A stretch of DNA of 64,000 nt from the NCBI RefSeq assembly GCF_047496725.1, contig NC_132985.1:6036001-6100000 (forward strand). Reading direction: 5' to 3'. Under the pieces are notes generated by a model. That model saw only the letters and a list, made by a program, of their open reading frames with translations, did not search any database and had not been told where the DNA came from. Shown in pieces: positions 26,901 to 40,099 of this stretch. Each line of letters starts with the position of its first letter. Position 1 is the first letter of the stretch. Source of the stretch: Anoplolepis gracilipes. Taxonomy: Eukaryota; Arthropoda; Insecta; Hymenoptera; Formicidae. The position numbers were made by a program, and so were the translations under genes.

Positions 26901-28775
26901 ATGGTTTTAAAAATGTTTGCTGTAATTTTTGCACTTGCGCTTACAACGGCATATGCAGCCGAACTGCGTAAGTAAACAAAAATAATTATTTACGAAGGTG
27001 ATTAAAGAATTCACATCATATTTCAATCAAATAATCATAAATCACTAAATCATAAAAATCATTTACAAAGGTGATTAGAAAATAATAATATCTGAAATGG
27101 AAAATGGAAATATTTAACCTACTTCTCTACTCAATTGTAAATGATTAATATAAAGTAACAATTTATATTAATGTATAATTGAAAATGTTATTTAAGGTAT
27201 ATAATTAATTTTGTGAATAAGAAATGAAATATTGCCAATATATATATATTTTACAAGAGACTTCAAGTAAACATCTGAAATAATTAATTAATTAGATAGT
27301 ATAAAATTAGAGTACTATTTTCACAAATTTATACTCATTCTCAATTTCTAGCCATTTACATTTTAGACATATCAGTTAAATATTATTTACCGGATTAAAC
27401 ATCAGTCTGATTATTAAAATGATTTTGTTCAAATATATAATAAGAAATTTTAACAATTTTATTTTATTGTAAATATATGTAATTTTATTTTACGTAATTT
27501 AAAAAATTTTTAATTACTATCTTGACAAACTTATCAAGGCAGTGGACAATGTCGGTTTTAAAAAGAATTTCTCATTAAATACGTTTTATATGCGTCATTA
27601 ATGTGTTTTGATACATTGATTACGTTTTAATCTAAAAAAGATCCTAGAAAATATTAATATATTATAACAATGCGATTGCATTAGCATTCGCGCAAAGTAT
27701 ATTCTGACACATAGACTGAATATAATATTATAGAAGTATTGAAATAAGTTTTTATATCAACTTAAATTATTTTTTTACATATAGTATACTTTCAAGATAC
27801 TTTTAGCCTTGTAAATGACTTGATATTATCTCGTTTAACATCATTTATTAAACTAACGTTTGTCAGTCGATATTCTATCTTTTAAAGATTGACATATACA
27901 GACAAATCTTTCCAATTTTATTTCATTTTTTTTATTTTTCGTGATGATAATTAATTCTCGCGTTGCACTTACTTTGTGTGAGGCACTATCATCGTGCGTG
28001 GAATTGTGTATTTTGACAGTTGGAAAAGTGCTCACTAAAAAGTTTGAAGCTCATGAATGAATAATTTTTGTCTATTTTATTCGCTTCTTTTTTTATACAG
28101 ATATTCTGCCTTGCATTTTTTACATTTCTCGTGTAGAACAATATAATAACCGCAAATGTAGAGTCAGATTTCAAACTTTTAAACTTTTGTACATACTTAA
28201 ATAATATTTAAGGTATAATAAAATATTGAGATAAAAAAGATTAATAATTAAAACTTTTATTTATATATATACATATATATATATATATATAAAAGTTATG
28301 TATATATATTTATATATATAAATATATTTATATTTATACAAACAAATACGAAAAAAAGTATCATTTTAATAAATTTATTTAATATATTATAATATAATAA
28401 TTAAATAATTTATTATAATAAATTTATACGCGATTATTATAATGACTACAAACAAGTTAAAAAACAAAATTGATTGAGCAATCAAAATGGATATTAGCTG
28501 AGCTGTGAGAATTAATGGAGCCATTGGTATGTCACATACGCATCTAATTAGCGCGCCAATTCTACTAGTTAATATTTATTTTAGTTACTGTTTAACTTTA
28601 TTACTCTCATTATGACTCATCATTATGACTTTGATATTTTTGTTTTATTTTCAATTTTAATTGACCTTTTAGAATGCGCGATAAAAATCATTTATTTTAC
28701 ATTTTAATGTTTCGAATTATTTTAACGGTGTGTTTTCAAAAATTCAAGTGAAAATGAACACATTATATATATCAT

Positions 28776-28822
<47 letters not shown>

Positions 28823-28868
28823 TAATATAATAATATAATAAATTAAAATTTATAAACATATATAATAT

Positions 28869-28913
<45 letters not shown>

Positions 28914-30238
28914 GTATAGTTTTAATAAAATAATTGATTTAAATTTGTTATTCAAACATATTTATACATATATACTTTTAGATATATATTTATTAAATAT
29001 ATCTACAAGTATATATGTGTAAATATGTTTCAATAACAAATTTAAATCAGTTATTCTATTAGAAATTGTACAATTTAATATATTCGACGTCTCTCTCTCT
29101 CTCTTTCTCTTCTTTATTGTTGCTTTATAATAATATAATTTTTTCTAAATATTAGCAAAATTTAATTTGATATGAATCAAAAACAAATTGCGTGCGCATT
29201 ACTATCTTCTACTTGCAATTTATAACAATTGCATGTATTATTACCTTCTACTTGTAATATACAACAATTGCATGAATTATTACTTTCTACTTGTAATATA
29301 CAACAATTGCATGTTATTTTAAAATATAATGAATTATTACTATATAATGTAAAGTTATCTGGTACCAGGTTTTCTTATTCAATATTATAAGTTAAGATGA
29401 GATGATTTAATCTCTCTTTTTGTAGCCTCCTACATTAATGTGTGCGGCCGTAAAAATCCAAATCTCAGTCAATGTGTGGCAGACAATATACACAATTTGA
29501 GACATAAAATTTGCGAAGGACTTACAGAATTGAACCTTCCAGCGCCTGAACCGCTCAATATTAGCAAATTAATTCTTTCCGAGACAGCCAATAATAAAGT
29601 ATATTTAAAGGATATAAAAATAACCGGACTTTGTAATTACCACATAAACTCTGTTTTTGTAGATATTGATAAGCTTATTCTTATCATTGACGTTTCATTC
29701 GATCAACTTTATTTGAATGGCACATATGATATCGACATACATATACTTGTGCCCATTGCTCATAAGGCACCTCTTTATATTACTTCAGGTATCGAAATTA
29801 ATTACTTTTAGAATAAGATAGAAGCTTAGAGGTATTTGGGTTTTGTATGCATGTGCACGTGCATGTCAACGTAAAAGATTAAAAACTCGACATTATTTTA
29901 CTGATAAATAGATTGTATATTTTTTTGTAGATAACGTAAATTTTAAGGGAACCTTACAAGCGGATACGACAAATAAAAATGGCAAAAAACATATTTATGT
30001 ATCGAAAGCAAAGGCAATCATTGATATTACAGAATATGATATCAAATACGGTTTTAACAAAAATGAAATAGATCAACTGAACCAGATTGTTAGCGGTTTT
30101 ATAAGCAGCAATCAAGAAGAATTTATTGAAAGATTGAAGCCGCTATTAGAAGAGGCAATTGTCAAATGGTTAGTCTCAATTTCGAACAATTTATTTAAAA
30201 TGTTCTCCTACGATGAACTTTTCCCAGATCGAGAATAA
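26901..30238 (+). CDS. J5: takeout/JHBP-family carrier, Cys-rich three-exon subfamily
   Basis: Exons 26901-26967, 29426-29788 and 29931-30238 join in phase 1 to 245 aa. Exon 1 is a signal peptide (MFAVIFALALTTAYAAEL). The mature protein opens with SYINVCGRKNPNLSQC, the family's Cys pair. It then has KICEG and TGLCNY, two extra cysteines shared with J6 and J7, and LNLPAPEPLNI. The normal LLLP-G-G-F loop is replaced by VPIAHKAPLYITSD. The C-terminus is YDELFPDRE. Only two introns remain: after the signal peptide and at the position matching the GNF|T junction of J2-J4. Likely a secreted lipophilic-ligand carrier resembling proteins annotated as circadian clock-controlled or takeout-like; the ligand cannot be read from sequence. 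Confidence 0.85.
29206..29313. repeat. 39-bp tandem repeat, three units
   Basis: Three units with the core CTTCTACTTGTAATATACAA then CAATTGCATG, in J5 intron 1. The matching part of the sequence before J6 (about 35370-35405) has a single unit. Confidence 0.8.
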
Positions 30239-32151
30239 ATATTACTCTTAGGACTTTTAAGTTATATTGTTTGCAAAATCGCTCTGTTTGCGTTGCATAA
30301 TCAAATTAAAGAATAACCAAGGTAAAATCTATTGCGATATTTTGAAAAAAATCAGCAAACTTTAGTTTTGCTAGATAATACAAGTATATAAGCATCCGCC
30401 CTTATGATGTTTTTGTATACAATAATATAAGAATTTTACCGATATTTAATTCAAACATTATTGCAAATTAAATATATAAAAAAATTACTACGTTGTATTC
30501 TATAGGATTAGGAAGTAACTTGTAACGAAATTACAGTTATAGTTATTTTTTTTCTGGTAATTATAACTTAACTTCCTTCCTTTTTTCCATAATATAATTG
30601 TACATTAATTTAGTTATTTTTTTTTATAATAAATAACTAATTTAATAGTTACCTTATATATTTTAAACTTAAAACTCTGGCAGGTCAACGTGATAATGCG
30701 ATGTACTACTCGATAATTAAGTATATATAATAAGATATAAGTGTGTTTTATGTTAGTTTTTTTTTAATATAGTCGAAATATCTGGAAATAAAGGTATTTT
30801 AGAAAAAATGTTTAGACAAAAGTTGGGAAAGAGAAAAAGAGAACGATATTAATTTGACTGGGTGCAAGTGTCAAGTTCATGCACAAGTCAATTTAGTTTT
30901 TTTAAGTGGAACCACTATATTTTTTTTATATAAATCGATTCCTCGCGATATTCAGCGTAAAAATTATATAAGTAATAGGTAGGATGTCAAAAAATTGAAT
31001 AGTTTACGAGATATTTTATACTTTAATTATTCGACATAATTTTACGAAAATTATAAAATCGTACAATTTTTATTTTTCGATTATTCATCTTATCAGTACT
31101 TTTACGTACAAAATAATGAAAGGAGTCAATTGGTAAAGAAAACACAGTTGTTTTAAAAAAAGATATACACAGTTGCTTGTTGCAAATTTATATTTTTTCT
31201 TAAAAACAATTATGTATTTTTTAAAAACATTAATTAAAAATGCGGAATACTTTATTTAAGCAAATACAGAAATAGGATTGGTTCGCTCAGTAAGCAAGAA
31301 AAAATTAAATTGTGATCATAACAACTTAATTTGTTTTTGCTTACTAAGCAATCTAACTCTACTTCTTCACCTACTTGAATTAAATGTTATAATCACCAAT
31401 CGATTAGGATAACAATGATGTTACAAAAAGTTTTTAATATTTATATAATGTTCAATATAACTGTGAGAGTAGGTTGTGTAAAATTACGTTTATTTTCTAT
31501 AAAACCGCTCACAATAACAAGGTTTTCAAAAAGGTTAATGAATTCAAATATCACAAATAAAACAAAGAAGAAAACAAGAAGTAAAGAAAAAATTACACTC
31601 AGGAAATGCTTATTCTTATTCGGTAATTAAACTGTTGAAATCTCGAAATCTAAAAGTAAAAACTATAAAATACTACCGGTAGTTTTGTACATATGAGACC
31701 TGAGCTCTTCCGAAAAACGAAGAGAATAAATTTAGAGTGCTCGAAAACAATAATTATTATTGTTAGTAGATTATTATTGTAGATTATTATTGTTACGCCA
31801 TTGCAAAGAATCGATTTATATGTATAAAAAAAAACTTTAAAATAATTCCATTTAAAAAAAACTAATTATGTTTACATCTAAAACATACATAATTCTCATC
31901 TATTTTTCTTTTTTCCTTCTCTGAATCAAACAACTTTTGTCTGTAAAACATGTTTTTTCTAAATTATTTTTATACATTTGACCATACTAATTAAAATAAA
32001 ACATTTTATAACAATAAATTATAATAGTATAATAATAAATTAGTAAAGCTTGATGTAAGATTTTTATATTTAAAATAGAAGTGTAAAAAAACATTGCAAG
32101 AAAATAACTGAAAAATAATGACTGCTTACTTTTATACTTATATAACTGTAA

Positions 32152-32432
32152 GGTACTATTAGGCTGAATTCACACCTTGGCGGGAAAGCAGAAAGCAGAA
32201 AAGCAGAAGTTAATCAGAACTCGTACTGCTTACTTCCAGCATGAGTTCTGATTGGCTTCTGCTTTCTGTTTCTCCACCAAGGTGTGAATTCAGCCTAACA
32301 CTTGTCGTACGACAAATTTTTCAAGCGTGTTGATTGGCTTCAGGATAGAAAGTTTCTAAAGACCCGAGAACTTTCCCATCCTGCGGCCAATCAGCACACA
32401 CGAAAAATTTGGCCTACCAGTGTGATAGTACC
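32152..32432. mobile_element. outer MITE, interrupted by a second MITE
   Basis: Left end GGTACTAT then, after the nested insert, CACTTGTCGTACGACAAATTTTTC and TTGATTGGCTTCAGGAT. The right end read inverted gives GGTACTATCACACTGGTAGG, then CCAAATTTTTC and TGATTGGCCGCAGGAT. The long terminal inverted repeats are clear once the nested element is ignored. Confidence 0.75.
32161..32296. mobile_element. inner MITE nested in the outer one
   Basis: Terminal inverted repeats of about 60 bp: AGGCTGAATTCACACCTTGG at the left and CCAAGGTGTGAATTCAGCCT at the right, with GCAGAAGTTAATCAGAACTC mirrored by GAGTTCTGATTGGCTTCTGC. It is flanked by TA on both sides, as expected for TA-targeting Tc1/mariner-type elements. 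Confidence 0.8.
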
Positions 32433-32942
32433 CTAACGAGTTAGTTTTCGGACTCGATAACTTGTAACTGTAACTATTTACTTGTTTAATAAAAAAACTG
32501 TAATTGTAACTAGATATTTCTACAAAGTGACTTGCTCAACTCTGACATTCTATAATATATACATTTTATTATATATTATATACATATCAAATATATATAA
32601 AATTTATCATGAGCAAATATAAAGTCGTCTGCAAAATGTAACTAAGATTGTAACTACTACTGTCAGTTAAATTTCTGATACAACAGAGGATTCAGACATT
32701 ATATTAAACTGATTTTTGGAAAATTGGATAAATTAATTTGATTATACATATATAATTATGTATGTTTGATTATGTTATAGTTGATTATATATAATCATAT
32801 TATATATGATTATATATAATCACAATTTATTATATATAATATCCTATTGCGCCAATTTTCCGATATTATTATATATGGTCAATTAGATATAATCATCTAT
32901 AATAATATTATATTATATTATATAAGTTTATTTTTTCTCGGA

Positions 32943-32998
<56 letters not shown>

Positions 32999-34232
32999 GC
33001 ACACATGTATTTGTATAGGCTATTCTATTATATAAAAATAAATGTGTTATTATAAGCTAATTTTTACAATACAATATATTAAACATCGTATATTATTTTT
33101 AGTTATCTTGCAATATCGCATAAAATTGATAAAGTTAAATATTATCTCGCAATATTGATCATAATTTTAGTAAAAAATGTTTTTAAAATGCGATTGTACA
33201 TTGAGTTACAAAAGTTACTTTCCTTATTTTGACTCACAAATTTAAATAAAAAGAAATTAGTTAGAAACGTTTTTCTTGCTAACATTCAATATCGATTTCG
33301 TTTCGTTCGCATGTTAAACAGAGGTATATGTTTAAAAAGTTCTAAAATTGATTTTTTATAACAACACGAAACTTAAATGGTTTCTTTTTAAAAATCATGA
33401 CATCGATAACGTACAACATATTACAAAATTACGTAAAAGCTGACTGTTTGAAATTTTTATATGTTGTAAAAGAAGGTCTACTCTACCAAGTTCCACAATT
33501 GTTCAAGAAGTAATGTTACTGGTATGTTCTACGAATTAGTCTTAGAACTTTTTGAACACGCTGTGTGTACTGTCTGTGATGTTTACTGTGCATTTACTCT
33601 GCGTATTATTGTAGTCATAAGGAGTAAAAGATGCTATCTATAATTCAATTATTTTAGATATTTCTTTTCTTCCCTTTTTATGTATTTTAAAAAATTAAAA
33701 AAAAGATCTAAATGGTACAAAACAAATATAAGCTTTATTGATAAATAATTTATTTAATCATACAGCATAATATTAATATTAAAATATGATCTGTCAAAAC
33801 TTGCGGAAAATTTGTATTAAAATCTTGTGTTTTACATATTTTATATGTTGTTATTATATATATTATATAATTATACATATATTTTAATATTATACATACA
33901 TTCAAGAAATGGTATAATTCTTTTATGCAATTTTACCCTCATTTATTATCATGTGTGTTTAGAAACGTGTCAAAATATTTTTAAACTTGAACATAATGTT
34001 ATAAAGTTAGAATTAGAATATTTTAATACAATTATTTAGTGTTTTAAGGAGAAAGATCGGGGAGAGACAGAGAGAGTTAAGACAATAAGAAAAAACTTAT
34101 GTTTTAAAATATATGTATACGATTGAAGTTGATTACATTGATTATTTATCTATTATCTATTATCTATTTAACTATTATTGATTCTCACGCACTAGGTGAT
34201 TTGTATTAATTTTTTTGTTCCTGATTTTACTT

Positions 34233-34274
<42 letters not shown>

Positions 34275-35508
34275 TGTGCGTGAACTATAGATAATATTAA
34301 AAAAATGATATTTAAAAAAAGTCCTTATTATGCTAATTTTTAATTTTTAAAAATAAATATACTTATTATACAATACTATATAGTATATACTACCGAATGA
34401 TAATGTTTGACTTCACTTAAAAACGTATAAGTAAAACAAAGAACTGCATAAATAATCAGTTGATTATTATGATCATGAGCAAGAGCTATTATTTTAATTA
34501 ATTACTTTACAGAGAAATTAATAGCATACATTATTCATAAAATCTTTTGCGTAAGAAAAGATTATTTCATTTTAGAATTATTCATTTTAGATCTTTTAAG
34601 TCTTACAATTAGTTATGAATCAGTGATTTAGAAAGACGAGCATAATAGATAAAATTTATCTTTCCATACTTAAATACATGTACATTTATAGTTTATTTTT
34701 AGTGAAATATTGAAATATAATAAAATATAAGATTTCAGAAATATCGGTCATCCTGTTTGCGCCTATTTTTCTTTTCTACACAATCGCTCATAATGTTTTA
34801 AATAGATTTTTATGTCATTCAAAACAAAGGCTTTTTTTAAAAAGTTTGAAATTGTGTGACATGAAAAATGGCTTAATATATATTGACTTTGTTATATATT
34901 ATACTTTATATATTGATTTTATTTACTTTATATATATTGACATTTTATTTGTGCCATCTATTATTATTTAGGCTAAAATCTAAAAGAATTTGAGTGCAAA
35001 AATCCATAACAAAAAATGATGCAAATACATAAAATTTTTTATTTTAAAGAAAAAATGAAATGCCTTTTATTTATTTTTATAATTTAAATACAATCACTTT
35101 TTTCAAATGAAACATTCACAAACAGATACTTATTCCTACATATATATATATATATATATTACACATTATCTATTTTTTATTTTATACACTTATGCATGTA
35201 CAAATACAAGTAAAATTTACTGACAAAGAACCGATTATTTCATTAAAAATATATAATGTAATATATTTAACGGTTCTCTTTTTTTTATCTCTTTCTAATA
35301 ATAAAGCTTTTTAAATATTAGAAAATTTTGCGATGTAAATTAGACACAAATTGTGTGTACGTCATTACATTTTACTTCCATTATAATTTATAACAATTGC
35401 ATATTATTTGAAATATAATGTATTATTAATATAACATTTAAAGTTGCCTGCTAACAGTTTTTTATTCAATATTATAAGTTAATACAGATGATTTAATCTT
35501 TCTTTTAG

Positions 35509-36314
35509 CCTCCTACATTAACGTGTGCGGCCGTAAAAATCCAGATATCAATCAATGTCTCTTAGACAATTTTAAAAATTTGAAGGATAAGATTTGCAAT
35601 GGACTTACGGAAATGAATATTGCACCGCTTAATGAGCCGCTCAATATTGACAAATTAGTTATTTCCGAGACTGACAACAGCAAAATATATTTAAGGGATG
35701 TACAAATAACGGGACTTTGTAATTACCACATGAACTCTGTTTCTGTAGATCTCGACAAACTTCATTTAAACTTTGATATATCATTCGATCGACTTTACTT
35801 GAATGGCACTTATGATATCAATGTACATGTACTTGTGCCCATCGCTTATAAGGCACCTATTTATCTTACTTCAGGTATATCTAAAATAATTAATTTTGTA
35901 TTAAATAAGATAGAAGTTAAGAATTATGTGTGTGCCTTTAATGTAATAAAATCAAAAACTCTCGACATCATTTCACTGATGATTTGATTGTATAATATTT
36001 TTGCAGATAACGTAAATGGGAAAGTAAGCATACAAGCGAAAGCAACAACTAAAAAGGGCGAAACATATGTATATGTATCGGAAGTAAAGACAAAAGTCAA
36101 TCTCCAAGGATATGAGGCCAAATACGGTTTGACCAAAGATGAATTAGGTCAATTGGGCCAAGCTATTAGCGGTCTCATAGGCAGTAATCAAGAGGAATTT
36201 ATTGAAAGATTGACGCCAGCAGCGGAGGAGGCTGTTTCCAATTGGATCCTTACAATTTGCAACAACGTATTTACAAAGTTCTCTTACGATATACTTTTCC
36301 CGGATCGAGAATAA
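35509..36314 (+). CDS. J6: takeout/JHBP-like exons 2-3, no signal exon found
   Basis: Exons 35509-35874 and 36007-36314 join in phase 1 and encode the whole mature domain. It opens with SYINVCGRKNPDINQC, then KICNG, APLNEPLNIDKL and TGLCNYHM. It continues with VPIAYKAPIYLTSDNV and ends in YDILFPDRE. It is the closest relative of J5, and similarity continues into the intron upstream of each (CAATATTATAAGTTAA, GATGATTTAATCTTTC). The acceptor phase (1) and first bases match J5 exon 2, so J5 exon 1 (26901-26967) could splice to it. No stop or frameshift is present, so purifying selection may still act. Either it shares the J5 promoter and signal exon, or it has an unrecognised first exon, or it is a young gene fragment. 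Confidence 0.75.
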
Positions 36315-37324
36315 ATAATCCAGGACTTTAAGAAGGCTATCTGGTTTAGAGGTGAAAAAAAAAATCAATTTTTTTCATATAATTTGTCTCAAATAACAAC
36401 TATTCAAGAGTATTTTTTCTTTGAAAATTTGAATTTTGATTCCTTAAAAATTCTTACATATTAATTATTTTTTTTGGTACGTTAAACTTAACAATACAAT
36501 AAATTTAAAAAAAAGATATATTTTTGACAATTTATTGGAAAAGAAAATAAACTTAATATTTTTTACTATAATGGTATAATTTTACCTATTCGCAATTGTT
36601 TATAATTTCAAGAGGTTTAGCATATGTGTTTATCATTATTAATTACAAATCAATTTGAATTTTTTGCTTCAAACGATTTGTTTTGCAATGTCAATAATTT
36701 GACAAGATCTACGTGAACACGTCTGTCGCTCATGTAGATATCTCGACAATTTCATATTGTTTTCTGTATTACAAAATTCATGAATATTTCCCATGAATAA
36801 AATATACGTAAAAACATGAAATTAATAGCAATAATTGTTCTCCCAAAACAATATATGAAAATCGTTATTTTTGGCTGCTTCTGATCCAGACGATAGTCTT
36901 AAGTTATATATGTTGTTTGATTAATAATAGTACAATGATTTAAACGATGTTTTAAAATCTAATTATTTAATCGAAAAATATATTTTCTATATTATTTTTG
37001 TATACGTATAAGGATTTTAATGTTTAATACAATTTAATCAAAACTTATTACAAAATAAATATACAAAAAATGCATTGTTATATTATATTATATACATACG
37101 TGCACATATGCATTATAGGCTACTCTTCTACACCAAATATGTTAATGTATTATTAATGTAAGCTAATTCTCACAATATAATATTAAATATTGTGTAATGT
37201 ATTATTTATCTTATTAGTTATTATTATTTAGTTTAGTTATCTTGCAAAAAAATTGAAAAAAATTAAAGTTAATTATTATGTCACAATATTAATAAAGATA
37301 ATTTTAGTAAAAAAATGTTTTTAA

Positions 37325-38090
37325 GGGGTGTCTAAAGCTATTCTATATTACCCATAAAATCTAACCTATCATGATAATATATTTGCTTAATATAAAAGTT
37401 GCAATTTATACTTATTAAAAAAAATAGGTCCCCACTGTAAGAATTGTATGAAGGAATACTTGGGAACTTTAAAAAATGACGTCTGACGTGAGTTTGTGTT
37501 TCAATCTCGCACACTCACAAATGCACGAGAGTAATTTTTTATAGATTTTTTACTAGGCTTCTAAAGTCATTTTCAAAAGTTTACTAATTTTCTGTTATAT
37601 TTTGTCAAACGCGGACGCTATATCTCTTGCACGTTTGCAGAATTTTTTATATTAAATAAATATTGTTACAACGTAATTGTCATTTTTTAATTTTTTATCA
37701 TTTTTATATGAAATTATTAGCCCCCGCGTGTTGTTTTTATTGTGAAGAAGAATTTATCAATCTTTGCAGCCCAAAAAAAATAAGATTTTCAAAATCTAAA
37801 AGATCACTAAGATTCCTCCATGCAATTTATATCTGGAACCTATCTCATTTTGTTGACACAAGTTGCAAAACGTTCAAGCAATTATTGTTACGATCTGGCT
37901 CTAGAAACCAATAAAAAACTGTAATTTCTTTTTTCTTTATTAACATAAGATCACATAGGTTCCGAAAAGTTTCGGTGCATACCTTTAGCATGGAAAAGAA
38001 TTTATCATTCTATACAACCAATAAAAACATTCTCATACAACGAAAATATCAATAGTGCAGGATGGTTTAAGATCCCCCTAGTTTGGAAAA
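37325..38090. mobile_element. non-autonomous TIR element, about 0.77 kb
   Basis: The left end AGGGGTGTCTAAAGC resembles the inverted right end AGGGGGATCTTAAACC. Flanking sequence (AAAAAATGTTTTTAA at the left, TTATTTTGACTCACAA at the right) lies almost adjacent in copy A (33180-33240), which marks this as an insertion after the duplication. I see no transposase. Confidence 0.55.
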
Positions 38091-38587
38091 GAAGGCTCTC
38101 TTATTTTGACTCACAAGGTATTCAAATCGAAAGAGAATATTTTTCTTGTTAACTGTCTGAGATCAAATATCGATTCAGCTTCATTATTTGCTTGTTAGAT
38201 GTCATATACTGTCTGATATTTATTCTGCGTATTATTGTAATCAAAGTGCGTAAGAAATGATGCTTAGATAACTTTAGATATTTTTTTTCCTCTTGTTTAT
38301 ATATTAATTAACTTAGAAAAATGTAATATAAAAATATAAGTAATTCCAAATAAATATTAACTTTATTGAAATTTATGTGAATATCTTGTGTAATCTTTTA
38401 ATTATTTGGGCTATTATGATCCTTAAATACTCAAGACATTGTATAATTCTTTTATGCAATCTTTCTCTTCTTAGTTGTTTGTGTTTAAAAGCGTATAAAA
38501 ATATTTTTAAACTCAGAATACATAAACGTAGTTAAAAATAAATTTAAAATATTTTACTTTAAAGAACTAATTTATATGTTTTAAAAC

Positions 38588-38620
<33 letters not shown>

Positions 38621-39335
38621 TATTTAAAAATACATTTTTTTATTAATTTATTAGTGCGCTAATATATTAATTAAGTTACATTAAAATAGTATGTTTAAAT
38701 TATTATTATTAATTATTATTATTTGTTATTGTTTATTATTTTGCATATTTTTAATTATTAGATTTTTCTTCATTCTTTTTATAAATTTTTACATTTAAAT
38801 TCAATATTTATTCACAATAAAATCGTATTATTAGATAATTGTATTATTATTAGATGTTTTATATAACTTCTTCATACTTTGCTTTTTCTCTCTCTATCTC
38901 TCTCTCTAAAAGTTTTCCAGTAAATGCCGCTTCTTATTGTTAATGGAAAAGACATTCATTATAGTATTGTGATGTAATATCGACACATCAGGTACTAACG
39001 GGAAAGCGAAAGATGTTAGCAAATAAAATATACAACGAGGTTTAACCATATAAGTTTCCCGGAAATTGTGACATATTATGTTTTAATAATAATATTATGC
39101 ATTATCTTTAATAAAAACCGATTATTCATCGAATACATCACAAAAGTTTCAAAATATTGTAATAGTATATTCCGTAATTTATTGAAGTCGAATATCTTAG
39201 GTAAAATGTCAAGGTCACCAAGTTTTAGAAGTTTTCTTTCTTTAGTTTTAGAATTGCAAGAGCAATTAAAACTGACAGGATTATATATAATTTCATACAC
39301 GGTAAGGAACATTTTGTATTTATGTTGAAATTTTC

Positions 39336-39627
39336 TTGTGTAGAAATTTTTGTGTTAAGTTTTTAACATACTCTTATGTTAATATAACACACTGTCGTTA
39401 TGTCATTTTAACTTTTCTGCATTGAGTTAATATTCACCGTTTCCAAGAGTTAAAACAACACAATTAACAAGTAAATCTTACACTAATTCACATTTTAATT
39501 TTTTACATATTATTTGTGTTATTTGTTTACATATTTCCTCTGTTAAATTAATTACATTAAAATTAAAGTGGATAAATTGGGACACGAGAAATGTGTTAAA
39601 TTTAACACAAAATTTTTTACCCTGCAT
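39336..39627. mobile_element. MITE-like element with TGTGTTAAATTT ends
   Basis: The left end (TTGTGTAGAAATTTTTGTGT, then TAAG) pairs with the inverted right end TGCAGGGTAAAAAATTTTGT followed by GTTAAATTT. About 290 bp, AT-rich, non-coding, seen only in the J6-J7 spacer. Confidence 0.45.
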
Positions 39628-39825
39628 ATAATTTGTTCAAATTTTAACTAATAATATCATTCATGTATCTATTCTCATGCACAGGCTAATATTAATTTTC
39701 TCATTTCCGATTTTATTTTTTTAACATATTATATATAAACACTGCCTGAACTATAAATAATATTTTTAAAAATTTTATTCAGATAATGTATTGTATAGTA
39801 CTGATTAATAATGCCTGTTCCCACC

Positions 39826-40080
39826 TTAGATCTTTCTTGGTTATAACTGTAACCAACGGTCAGAATTGTAATTAATGATTAAGAGATGAGTATGATAGAT
39901 AAAACTTTATTTTTCATACATAAATACGTATATGTACATTTATAGAGAATGATTTTTGAAATATTGTAATATAAGTAAGATTTTAAACATATTGGTGATA
40001 TCTCGCCATCTTGTTTGTGTACATTTTTTCTGCACAATATTATAAACAGATTTTTATACCACTTAAATCGAAGGAAAAGG
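39826..40080. repeat. left arm of a large inverted repeat around the LINE
   Basis: Landmarks TAGATCTTTCTTGGTTATAA, AATTAATGATTAAGAGATGA, ATATCTCGCCATCTTGTTTG and ACTTAAATCGAAGGA all recur inverted at about 41560-41810 with roughly 90% identity by eye. A more diverged direct copy of its second half lies at 34630-34840. Confidence 0.8.
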
Positions 40081-40099
40081 TAAAAAAAAAAAACAAAAA

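Larger units (their letters stand above)
30239..35508. other. spacer between J5 and J6 (copy A of a duplicated unit)
   Basis: AT-rich and non-coding. It contains nested MITEs (32152-32432), (TA)n tracts, and blocks at about 33000-33180, 33540-33760, 33890-34110, 34200-34290 and 34630-34840 that recur in the J6-J7 spacer. I searched the plus strand for a TATA/initiator and a signal-peptide exon with a phase-1 donor for J6 and found none that convinces. Confidence 0.55.

Noticed and set aside
31413..31480. Possible signal exon for J6 (MMLQKVFNIYIMFNI...)
   Set aside because: Poor signal peptide, and the only phase-1 donor there (GTTGTG) is very weak.
39068..39328. 86-codon frame in the J6-J7 spacer, followed by a GTAAGG
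   Set aside because: Looks slightly protein-like (SFRSFLSLVLELQEQL) but has no partner exon and no recognised domain, and its antisense is also open.
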